DNA of 5,361 nt from Prevotellaceae bacterium (lineage in GTDB: Bacteria > Bacteroidota > Bacteroidia > Bacteroidales > UBA932). The DNA lies in assembly GCA_031289895.1 (NCBI GenBank), contig JAITOP010000099.1, positions 1 through 5,361 of the forward strand, in the 5' to 3' direction. Under the pieces are notes generated by a model that worked only from the letters and a program-made list of their open reading frames with translations, ran no database searches and was not told where the DNA came from. Positions within the stretch are counted from its first letter, which is position 1; the number at the start of each line of letters is the position of its first letter. The position numbers and the translations under genes are program-made. Shown piece by piece: positions 1 through 5,228 of this stretch.

Positions 1-153
1 ACCGGTTCGTTCGGAATCCCTATCGAAAAAACAGGTTTCAGCAACAACGCAAAAGGAAAAATGGGAACGCCGCCATTTTCGGAATGTAAATTCACCGTTG
101 ATGACGATACCGTAATTTACATCACGCTTACGGGATATTCTTTGGAAAGATGA
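1..153 (+). CDS. DUF2141 family protein, C-terminal end (5' part outside window)
   Basis: Frame 1 is open from the first base to a TGA at 151-153, giving the last 50 residues of a protein whose start lies to the left of the window. The segment FGIPIEKTGFSNNAKGKMG followed by TPPFSECKFTV and a final beta-strand-like DDDTVIYITLTGYSLER matches the conserved C-terminal block of DUF2141 proteins as I remember it (a G-I-P-x-E-x-x-G-F-S-N-N-A-x-G signature, then a PPF or PSF and KFTV strand). DUF2141 proteins are about 130-150 residues, usually exported, and of unknown biochemical role, so about two thirds of this gene is missing. No signal peptide can be assessed. The gene converges with radA, and the 205-bp gap between them is filled by the heptad repeat cluster. 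The family call is fairly firm; the function is unknown. Confidence 0.8.
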   Translation, partial: TGSFGIPIEKTGFSNNAKGKMGTPPFSECKFTVDDDTVIYITLTGYSLER

Positions 154-157
154 AGAT

Positions 158-297
158 GGGTCGTTGGTAGTTGGTCGTTAGTATTTGGTATTTAGTCGTT
201 GGTCGTTAGTATTTGGTATTTAGTCGTTGGTCGTTGGTATTTAGTCGTTGGTCGTTAGTATTTGGTATTTAGTCGTTGGTCGTTAGTATTTAGTCGA
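158..297 (+). repeat. Tandem 7-bp repeat array, 20 units in perfect phase
   Basis: Starting at 158, twenty consecutive heptads follow with no insertion or deletion. Nearly all are one of four words: TAGTCGT, TGGTCGT, TAGTATT and TGGTATT. In another phase these read GTCGTTG, GTCGTTA, GTATTTG and GTATTTA, so the common form is GTNNTNR. They cycle in a fixed order, giving a higher-order period of 28 bp at 193-220 and 242-269, with one unit dropped between copies. The array begins 4 bp after the stop codon of the DUF2141 gene and lies between convergent genes. It could be low-complexity repeat DNA grown by slippage, or part of a larger palindromic element (see findings). Short ORFs through it are not credible genes. 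Confidence 0.9.
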
Positions 298-309
298 AAG
301 TTAAAGAAG

Positions 310-335
310 TTGGAAAGTTTGTCAAGACTTTTCAA
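310..335 (+). repeat. Central hairpin of the first heptad cluster
   Basis: TTGGAAAGT (310-318) pairs with ACTTTTCAA (327-335) over 9 bp including one G-U wobble, leaving an 8-nt loop. It sits between the forward heptad array and an inverted heptad copy. There is no T-run after it on the plus strand. On the minus strand it lies 24 nt past the radA stop and is followed by a T-rich stretch, but there the wobble becomes an A-C mismatch. It may contribute to transcription termination of the convergent genes; this is weakly supported. Confidence 0.4.
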
Positions 336-340
336 ATCAG

Positions 341-354
341 CGACTAAATACCAA
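341..354 (-). repeat. Inverted copy of two heptads, 5 nt from the radA stop
   Basis: CGACTAAATACCAA is the exact reverse complement of TTGGTATTTAGTCG, which occurs four times in the array upstream (185-198, 213-226, 234-247 and 262-275). A transcript through the region from either strand could therefore form a 14-bp stem closing over the central hairpin. The match is read directly from the sequence; a role as a stem or terminator is inference. Confidence 0.8.
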
Positions 355-358
355 TATT

Positions 359-1723
359 TTAATTCCTGCCAAAAAGAATTTTCAGCAATTCTTCAATTTT
401 TGCAACAGAAATTATTTCGATGTTTGCGGGTCGTTTATCTTCGAGTTTGTTGTATTTTGAAATGAATATTTTTTTGAAATTCAAACGTGCGGCTTCGGAA
501 ATTCGCTGATTAATATGTGCTACCGGACGAAATTCGCCCGTAAGTCCCACTTCGGCGCAAAAACAGCAATTTATTGGAATCGGAATATCAAAATTCGACG
601 AAAGTACGGAACTTACAATCGCCATATCTACAGCCGTATCCGATAGCCGCAAACCGCCTGTGATATTAAAAAAAACGTCTTTCATCGCCAGCCGAAATCC
701 TGCTCGTTTTTCGAGTACGGCAAGCAGCATATTCAGTCGCCTCACATCAATTCCTGTTGTAGAGCGTTGCGGAACTCCATAGGCGGCGGTGCTTACAAGC
801 GATTGTGTTTCAATAAACAACGGACGCACGCCATCCATTGTAGCCGCAATTGATACGCCGCTAAACGATGAATCGTTGTGTTGCGAAATAAGTATTTCCG
901 AAGGATTTTCAATTTCCTGCAAACCATTATGTTGCATTTCAAAAATTCCTATTTCGGCGGTCGAGCCAAAACGGTTTTTGGTGGCGCGTAAAATACGATA
1001 TACGTGATTGTTATCGCCTTCAAATTGCAACACAACATCTACAATATGTTCCAAAACCTTAGGTCCGGCAAGAGTTCCGTCTTTGGTTATGTGTCCGATA
1101 ACGAAAACAGGAGTATTGGTTTCTTTTGCAAATTTAAGTAATTGCATTGCGCAATCGCGAATTTGCGAAATGCTTCCTGCCGACGAGTCAATGCGCTCTG
1201 AATAAAGCGTTTGAATGGAGTCAATTATAAGAATATCGGGATTTAATTCTTTGGTTTGCGTTATAATTGTTTCGAGCAGGGTTTCGCTTAAAATATAACA
1301 TTGGGTATCTTCTGCGCCAAGTCGAATTGCGCGAAGTTTTATTTGTTGCGCGCTTTCTTCGCCCGAAACGTATAGTGTTTTAAGATTGGGACAATTAATT
1401 GCTATTTGCAAACTCAGAGTAGATTTTCCTATTCCCGGTTCTCCGCCAATAAGAATCATTGAGCCGCAAACCAAGCCTCCACCGAGAATTCTGTTGAGTT
1501 CCGAAGATTTTAAATCGATACGCGATTCGTGCGAAAAATCAATATCGTCAATAAGTTGAGGTTGCAATTTTGAGTTGCTTATTCCTATTGCCGATGTTGT
1601 TGGTTTTGAAATAATTTCTTCGACAAAAGTATTCCATTCTCCGCACGCTGGGCAACAGCCGAGCCATTTTGCCGCTTCGTGTCCGCAATTTTTACAAAAA
1701 AATGCTTTTTTTACTTTTGCCAT
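359..1723 (-). CDS. radA: DNA repair protein RadA (Sms)
   Basis: The 454-residue product has the full RadA layout and normal length. An N-terminal four-cysteine zinc finger uses C10, C13, C24 and C27, followed by GEWNTFVEE. A RecA-like ATPase core has Walker A GEPGIGKST at 94-102 and a Walker B strand DILIIDSIQ at 163-171. The RadA-specific KNRFG motif is at 249-253. A C-terminal Lon-protease-like domain starts near 290 and contains DVFFNITGGLRLSD (349-362) and EVGLTGEFRPV (391-401). RadA is a DnaB-type ATPase that drives branch migration of recombination intermediates in the cytoplasm, using ATP and acting with RecA. The ATG at 1723 gives the typical MAKxKxxFFC start. It is the last gene of a minus-strand operon, 20 bp after the nucleotidyltransferase-like gene. 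Nothing is missing or disrupted. Confidence 0.97.
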   Translation of the reverse strand: MAKVKKAFFCKNCGHEAAKWLGCCPACGEWNTFVEEIISKPTTSAIGISNSKLQPQLIDDIDFSHESRIDLKSSELNRILGGGLVCGSMILIGGEPGIGKSTLSLQIAINCPNLKTLYVSGEESAQQIKLRAIRLGAEDTQCYILSETLLETIITQTKELNPDILIIDSIQTLYSERIDSSAGSISQIRDCAMQLLKFAKETNTPVFVIGHITKDGTLAGPKVLEHIVDVVLQFEGDNNHVYRILRATKNRFGSTAEIGIFEMQHNGLQEIENPSEILISQHNDSSFSGVSIAATMDGVRPLFIETQSLVSTAAYGVPQRSTTGIDVRRLNMLLAVLEKRAGFRLAMKDVFFNITGGLRLSDTAVDMAIVSSVLSSNFDIPIPINCCFCAEVGLTGEFRPVAHINQRISEAARLNFKKIFISKYNKLEDKRPANIEIISVAKIEELLKILFGRN

Positions 1724-1743
1724 ATTTTTTTCATTGCTAATTT

Positions 1744-2208
1744 TTAATCTATCAGTTCAACTTTTCCTCCGTTTGCAATTATTGTTTCGTAGCAAGCGGC
1801 TTGTTTGGCGTCGGTTTTTGAATCGACAAGGACATGCGGTTTTAGAATTTTTATAAATTCAAGCGGCGACACATCGTCAATAATTTCAACTCTGCTTACA
1901 AATCGTAACGATGCTAAAACCGTTGCGCGGGTATATTCGTCGTTAGCAAGAGTGGTTGTGCCTGAGCGCATTGCGGCATCATCAGAACGTAAGCCTATCA
2001 CAAGTCGGTTACCAAAATCGGCAACTCGTGTGAGATATTCAATTCGCTTTCGGTCTAAAACATCGTAATTTCCATAAATAAAAACAATTTTATACGATTT
2101 AAATCGCCATAAACCAATTTTTTTTGATAAATTGTTAATGTCGTTTTTATAAATACGCGACTGAATACGTTCAAGTTCGGTTTTGTTTGTTGTTTGTTGT
2201 TCTGTCAT
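1744..2208 (-). CDS. RfaE2-like nucleotidyltransferase-fold protein with degenerate active site
   Basis: The 154-residue product aligns by eye with the adenylyltransferase RfaE2/HldE-C, the enzyme that makes ADP-heptose from heptose 1-phosphate for LPS. An N-terminal lead (IQSRIY...LWRFKSYKIVF) resembles Bacteroidota RfaE2. The Rossmann strand is followed by YGNYDVLDRKRIEYL at 45-59, where the family has NGCFDxLHxGHxxYL: G46 and D49 are kept, but the HxGH signature is replaced by D52-R53-K54-R55. Later, GLRSDDAAMR (72-81) and NDEYTRATVLASLRFV (89-104) are well kept, but the LKGxxRP stretch is gone. VLVKGGD has become VLVDSKTD (126-133), and the protein ends at GGKVELID, without the usual C-terminal G-Y-S-T-T nucleotide-binding segment. 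The reading frame is intact and sits 7 bp from the flippase gene and 20 bp from radA. I read it as a pseudoenzyme or repurposed member rather than a working heptose adenylyltransferase. The fold call is strong; the function is unknown. Confidence 0.8.
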   Translation of the reverse strand: MTEQQTTNKTELERIQSRIYKNDINNLSKKIGLWRFKSYKIVFIYGNYDVLDRKRIEYLTRVADFGNRLVIGLRSDDAAMRSGTTTLANDEYTRATVLASLRFVSRVEIIDDVSPLEFIKILKPHVLVDSKTDAKQAACYETIIANGGKVELID

Positions 2209-2215
2209 ATATTTA

Positions 2216-3211
2216 TTATTTTTGTGTTATATTTTTGTTTTCTTTTTTTGTTTTTTTAGAAATCAAGAGAAACGCTACAAGCGAAACACAGCCCAGCAAA
2301 ATCATAAATATTACCTGCGATTCGTGCGAAATTGTTGCTGCTACAATTCCATCGTTATATGAAATTCCGTAAACGCCTAAACCCAAAGCTACCAGAATGT
2401 GATACGAGCCAAAACCACCTTGCGCAGGAATAACCCATCCGAAAGCGCCAATGACAAACAAAAATAATGCATCTATTACGTTCAGCGATGCTGTTGTTGG
2501 TATGGCTTTCACTACTAAAAAGCCGGTAAGCCAATAGCAAAGATATATTAAAATTGTGTAAAAAAGGAATTTGCCTCTGTTTTTCATTTTAATTCCTGTT
2601 TTTAAGCCTGATATTAAGCCTGTTAATATTTTTTTTATTCGTTTGCGAATGTAAAAAATGAAAAGTGCGATTGCAATTATCGCAATTATTACACAAATAA
2701 TTAATAATAAAGGTATTGTCGATATTTTTTCGATTAAAGGATGATATATTTTTTCGGAAACAAATATTCCAAATACTTTAAATCGTATCGCAACAACCAA
2801 AATCAGAAATAAAAACAAGAAAATCAAATCGTAACAGCGTTCTACAATTACAGTTCCGAGAGTTTTTTCAAAATCTATTTTGTCGGTTTTTTTCAGCACC
2901 GTGCAGCGTATTATTTCGCCTATTCGGGGAATTGTAAAATTAGCGAGATAGCCTATCATTGTTGCGTTGTACACATTTTTTATCGGCACATTGTAACCCA
3001 ATGAATCAATAAGAATTTTCCACCGCAAAGTACGAAAAACATATCCAATAATACCCATAATCACCGATGCCGCAATAAGCCAGTAATCAGCGCTACGCAA
3101 CCCGTTGATAAAATTGTCAATATCAACAGATTTGAATGCAAAATACATTAACACTATCGCCAATGCCAAAAAAACCAGATATTTCAATATTTTTACCATT
3201 TGTTTGTTCAT
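2216..3211 (-). CDS. Flippase-like membrane protein, LPG_synthase_TM (UPF0104) family
   Basis: This is an integral membrane protein of 331 residues from the ATG at 3211 (MNKQMVKILKYL). Hydrophobic spans lie at roughly 10-27, 44-60, 122-143, 165-188, 215-235, 244-261, 267-283 and 298-318. Family hallmarks are MIGYLANFTIPRIGEIIRC in the first half (a GYLAN-x-x-x-P-R-x-G-E-x-x-R signature) and IPAQGGFGSYHILVALGLGVYGIS near the C-terminus. The family includes the membrane half of MprF and AglD-type proteins and is linked to lipid or polyprenol-linked sugar flipping; the exact substrate here cannot be read. A TTG at 3232 would extend it by 7 residues. I prefer the ATG because the TTG overlaps the best -7 promoter box. 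It ends in tandem TAA TAA, 7 bp before the next gene. It is the first gene of the operon leading to radA; a flippase-like gene ahead of radA is, as I recall, common in Bacteroidota. Confidence 0.85.
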   Translation of the reverse strand: MNKQMVKILKYLVFLALAIVLMYFAFKSVDIDNFINGLRSADYWLIAASVIMGIIGYVFRTLRWKILIDSLGYNVPIKNVYNATMIGYLANFTIPRIGEIIRCTVLKKTDKIDFEKTLGTVIVERCYDLIFLFLFLILVVAIRFKVFGIFVSEKIYHPLIEKISTIPLLLIICVIIAIIAIALFIFYIRKRIKKILTGLISGLKTGIKMKNRGKFLFYTILIYLCYWLTGFLVVKAIPTTASLNVIDALFLFVIGAFGWVIPAQGGFGSYHILVALGLGVYGISYNDGIVAATISHESQVIFMILLGCVSLVAFLLISKKTKKENKNITQK

Positions 3212-3229
3212 TTTTTTCTGTATAAGTTG

Positions 3230-3237
3230 CAAAAATA
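3230..3237 (-). promoter_or_regulatory. Putative Bacteroidota -7 promoter box for the flippase-radA operon
   Basis: On the minus strand the octamer is TATTTTTG, an exact match to TAnnTTTG. Transcription would start around 3224, leaving a leader of about a dozen bases before the ATG at 3211. No convincing TTTG -33 element is visible at the expected distance, so this is a half-supported promoter. It nevertheless argues against the TTG at 3232 as the translation start. The leader ACAGAAAAAAATG has no Shine-Dalgarno sequence, as is usual in this phylum. Confidence 0.5.
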
Positions 3238-3263
3238 CAAAAAAAATGGGAGTAATGGTTATT

Positions 3264-3319
3264 TGGTTGTTAGTATTTGGTCGTTGGTATTTAGTCGTTA
3301 GTATTTAGTCGTTGGTCGG
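3264..3319 (+). repeat. Second heptad array, 8 units, forward orientation
   Basis: Eight in-phase heptads follow one another (TGGTTGT, TAGTATT, TGGTCGT, TGGTATT, TAGTCGT, TAGTATT, TAGTCGT, TGGTCGG), built from the same words as the array at 158-297. A degenerate unit precedes it at 3256-3262. As in the first locus, the array is preceded by an ATGGG sequence and followed by GTTAAAG, so the two loci share flanks as well as units. It lies upstream of the flippase gene, beyond its putative promoter. Confidence 0.85.
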
Positions 3320-3323
3320 AGTT

Positions 3324-3419
3324 AAAGTCAATTACGAATTACGAAATTACGAATTTTCCAAAAGAAGTCCGAAAGACTTTTTTATTCACCTTCACAATTC
3401 GTAATTCGTAATTGACTTT
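3324..3419. repeat. Inverted repeat with 22-bp perfect arms around a hairpin
   Basis: The arm at 3324-3345 (beginning AAAGTCAATTACGAA) is the exact reverse complement of 3398-3419. The 52-bp centre holds an extra partial ATTACGAA copy (3346-3353) and a smaller hairpin at 3361-3383. The arms are themselves direct repeats of an ATTACGA word. The whole is AT-rich and could extrude as a cruciform or fold in RNA. It may be a short MITE-like palindrome, or simply the core of the composite heptad element. Confidence 0.85.
3361..3383. terminator. Possible terminator hairpin downstream of cysS
   Basis: AAAGAAGTC (3361-3369) pairs with GACTTTTTT (3375-3383) around a CGAAA loop, including one wobble pair. 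It runs into a T-run on the plus strand. On the minus strand, the direction of cysS, the stem ends in CTTTT, 88-110 nt past the cysS stop. The short distance between flanking genes and its place in the middle of the larger inverted repeat make termination plausible. The core stem is only 5 solid base pairs, so it is a modest call. Confidence 0.45.
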
Positions 3420-3423
3420 CCCC

Positions 3424-3469
3424 CGACTTACGACTTATGACTTATGACTTACAACTTATGACTTACGAC
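3424..3469 (-). repeat. Heptad array in inverted orientation, abutting the cysS stop
   Basis: Six full heptads plus 4 bp run from 3424 to 3469: CGACTTA twice, TGACTTA twice, CAACTTA, TGACTTA, then CGAC. Read on the minus strand they are GTCGTAA, GTCATAA and GTTGTAA, fitting the same GTNNTNR form as the forward arrays but with TAA in place of TTR. The array ends one base before the cysS stop codon. Confidence 0.85.
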
Positions 3470-3470
3470 C

Positions 3471-4934
3471 CTACACCACCCATTCTGTTCCGTCTTTTGT
3501 GTCTTTCACTGTTATTCCGAGTTCTGTAAGTTGTTTGCGGATATTGTCGCTTGTTTCCCAATCTTTTTTTTCTTTTGATTGCTGGCGTAAATCTACAATC
3601 ATTTTTACAAGATTATTCAAAAGTTCGTTTTGGTTTCCGCTTTGTTCGTCTTTCAAGCCCAAAATGTCGAAGGCTACGTTGTGGAACAGTTTTTTCAGGC
3701 GTTCGATGTCATTTGCATTTAGTTTTTCTTTTTTGTCGGCAACGCTGTTTATTATTCGCACAGCCTCAAAAAGTTGCGATATTGCTATCGGGCTGTTCAA
3801 ATCATCGTTTAATGCGTCATAACATTCGGTTTCGATATTTTTAATGATATTATTGTCATCTGTTGCCGATGGTTGCAGATTGTTTAATGTTTTTACGGCT
3901 TGCATCAGGCGTTTAAGTCCTTTTTCGGCGGCTTGCAGGGCATCGTTACTGAAATCGAGAGTGCTGCGGTAGTGTGCCTGAAGAATAAAAAACCGCACTG
4001 TCATTGGCGTATATGCTTGTGCAAGCAGCGGATGGCTGCCTGTAAAAAACTCGTCGAGCATAATGGAATTGCCAAGCGATTTCCCCATTTTCTGCCCGTT
4101 TACGGTAATCATATTATTGTGCATCCAATATTGACAGGGAGTATCGCCGTTTGCTATTTGCGATTGAGCGATTTCCGATTCGTGATGCGGAAAAAGCAAA
4201 TCCATTCCGCCGCCGTGAATATCAAATTTATCGCCCAGATATTTACGTCCCATTGCCGAACATTCGAGATGCCAGCCGGGGAAACCTTCACTCCACGGCG
4301 AACGCCATCGCATGATATGTTCGGGTTGCGCTTTTTTCCACAATGCAAAATCTACGCTGTTGCGTTTTTCTTCCTGCCCTTCGAGGTTGTCGCGAGTGGA
4401 TGATAATAAATCTTCTACCACTCGTCCCGAAAGTTGTCCGTAGCGATATTGCTGATTGTATTTTATCACATCAAAATACACCGAACCGTTTACAATATAT
4501 GCAAATCCTGCATCCAGAATTTGTTGAACCATATCAATTTGTTCCATAATATGCCCCGACGCATTTGGTTCAATACTCGGACGCCGTACATTCAGCGCAT
4601 CCATCATATCGTGATAGCGGTCGGTATAATATTTTGCAATTTCCATTGGTTCGAGTTGTTCCAATCTGGCTTTTTTCAGCAATTTATCATCGCCGTAGTC
4701 GGAGTCGTTTTCTAAATGTCCGACATCGGTAATATTTCGCACATAACGCACTTTATATCCCAAAAAGGCGAGGTAGCGAAACAGCAAATCGAAAGTGATT
4801 GCCGAGCGGGCGTGTCCCAAATGCGGGTCGCCGTAAACTGTTGGACCACAAACATACATCCCTACATGAGGAGCATTTTGTGGTGTAAATATTTCTTTTT
4901 TCCGCGCGAGCGTTGAATAAATTGTGAACAACAT
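3471..4934 (-). CDS. cysS: Cysteinyl-tRNA synthetase
   Basis: A full-length class I synthetase of 487 residues that joins cysteine to tRNA-Cys using ATP in the cytoplasm. The catalytic fold starts at MYVCGPTVYGDPHLGHARS (26-44), where HLGH at 38-41 is the HIGH motif. The zinc that selects cysteine is held by C29, C225 (in WHLECSAMG), H250 and E254; their spacing matches E. coli CysS. HGGGMDLLFPHHESE (240-254) is intact. The second signature is KMGKSLGN (282-289), with Gly in place of the first Ser of KMSKS, a form I remember as usual in Bacteroidota. A DALR-type helical region and a tRNA-binding tail ending in GTEWVV complete the protein. The ATG at 4934 gives the common MxFTIYSTLxRKKExF opening. 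The gene appears to be monocistronic, with its own promoter-like box and an unrelated downstream operon. Confidence 0.98.
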   Translation of the reverse strand: MLFTIYSTLARKKEIFTPQNAPHVGMYVCGPTVYGDPHLGHARSAITFDLLFRYLAFLGYKVRYVRNITDVGHLENDSDYGDDKLLKKARLEQLEPMEIAKYYTDRYHDMMDALNVRRPSIEPNASGHIMEQIDMVQQILDAGFAYIVNGSVYFDVIKYNQQYRYGQLSGRVVEDLLSSTRDNLEGQEEKRNSVDFALWKKAQPEHIMRWRSPWSEGFPGWHLECSAMGRKYLGDKFDIHGGGMDLLFPHHESEIAQSQIANGDTPCQYWMHNNMITVNGQKMGKSLGNSIMLDEFFTGSHPLLAQAYTPMTVRFFILQAHYRSTLDFSNDALQAAEKGLKRLMQAVKTLNNLQPSATDDNNIIKNIETECYDALNDDLNSPIAISQLFEAVRIINSVADKKEKLNANDIERLKKLFHNVAFDILGLKDEQSGNQNELLNNLVKMIVDLRQQSKEKKDWETSDNIRKQLTELGITVKDTKDGTEWVV

Positions 4935-4957
4935 AGAAATTTTATTTAAAGATTTAA

Positions 4958-4965
4958 CAAATTTA
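4958..4965 (-). promoter_or_regulatory. Putative Bacteroidota -7 promoter box for cysS
   Basis: The minus-strand octamer TAAATTTG matches TAnnTTTG exactly. It would start transcription near 4952, giving a leader of about 17 nt before the ATG at 4934. A TTTT at 4982-4985 sits 16 bp upstream and is at best a three-of-four match to the -33 TTTG. The box lies immediately beside the left 19-bp AT-rich direct repeat and partly within it, so repeat DNA may supply part of this promoter. The region is very AT-rich, which raises the chance of a random match. Confidence 0.5.
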
Positions 4966-4980
4966 ATATTTAATAATTTA
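4962..4980 (+). repeat. Left copy of a 19-bp direct repeat around the nested palindrome
   Basis: TTTAATATTTAATAATTTA occurs here and again, identically, at 5210-5228. A second shared word, ATTTAAAGATTTA, occurs at 4944-4956 and 5224-5236, but on the other side of the 19-mer in the right copy. The pair brackets the nested palindrome, though the right copy lies 24 bp beyond its end. Confidence 0.75.
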
Positions 4981-5185
4981 TAAAAGATTGCTTTTCCTCA
5001 AAAGAGCAAGCCGTTAGGTTTGCATCGCTTGGTAGAAAAATTAAGCACCATCTGTATTGCAAGCCGTAGGTTTGCAACCTCTGTTTTTGTTGGTTGCAGT
5101 CCTAACTGACTGCAATGTTGGTGCGATATTACCATTTCTACCGAGCGATAATCCCTAACGGGATTTTTTCGCATCTTTTATAAAT
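4976..5185. repeat. Nested 210-bp palindrome with four GTTA/GTA-loop hairpins (REP/BIME-like)
   Basis: Outer arms at 4976-4988 and 5173-5185 (ATTTATAAAAGAT) are perfect 13-bp inverted repeats. Inside lie a 15-bp stem (5024-5038 with 5135-5149, one wobble pair) and a 6-bp stem (GCACCA 5045-5050 with TGGTGC 5119-5124). Four local hairpins sit symmetrically: 5006-5023 (GCAAGCC, loop GTTA), 5057-5077 (9-bp stem, loop GTA), 5094-5115 (8-bp stem, loop CTAACT) and 5150-5165 (AATCCC, loop TAAC). The two on the left carry GT(T)A on the plus strand and the two on the right carry GTTA on the minus strand. This symmetry resembles bacterial interspersed mosaic elements mobilised by Y1/RAYT transposases. 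No transposase gene is present here, and copies elsewhere cannot be checked from this window. Confidence 0.8.
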
Positions 5186-5209
5186 ATTTATTTTTCATCA
5201 CTTAATAAT

Positions 5210-5228
5210 TTTAATATTTAATAATTTA
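5210..5228 (+). repeat. Right copy of the 19-bp direct repeat
   Basis: Identical to 4962-4980 and followed directly by AAGATTTA. Low complexity weakens any claim that it is a target duplication, but a perfect 19-mer on each side of the palindrome is more than I would expect from base composition alone. Confidence 0.75.

Noticed and set aside
158..297. CRISPR array
   Set aside because: The units are contiguous 7-mers with no spacers of constant length, and no cas genes are nearby.
262..465. Plus-strand open frame of 67 codons across the repeat region and the radA end
   Set aside because: It starts inside the heptad array and then runs antisense to radA. Its composition reflects the repeat, and no start context or family resemblance is visible.
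1711..1734. Seven-codon minus-strand ORF (MKKIWQK) overlapping the radA start
   Set aside because: It arises from an A-rich leader just ahead of the radA ATG. It could be an overlapping leader ORF, but nothing distinguishes it from chance.
4086..4094. KMGKS in place of KMSKS in CysS as a defective signature
   Set aside because: The rest of the motif and all four zinc ligands are intact, and I recall the Gly form as common in Bacteroidota CysRS.
3900..4403. Plus-strand 167-codon open frame opposite cysS
   Set aside because: It is fully antisense to well-conserved CysS catalytic motifs, has no recognisable domain, and is explained by the codon pattern of cysS.
5006..5115. tRNA or tRNA-like gene in the right intergenic region
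   Set aside because: There are several hairpins, but no acceptor stem with a CCA-compatible end, no T-loop GGTTCRA box and no anticodon arm with proper spacing.
5150..5169. Stand-alone rho-independent terminator (AATCCC-TAAC-GGGATT followed by T's)
   Set aside because: It has the right shape on the plus strand, but no plus-strand gene lies upstream. It is better explained as one of the four symmetric hairpins of the nested palindrome.
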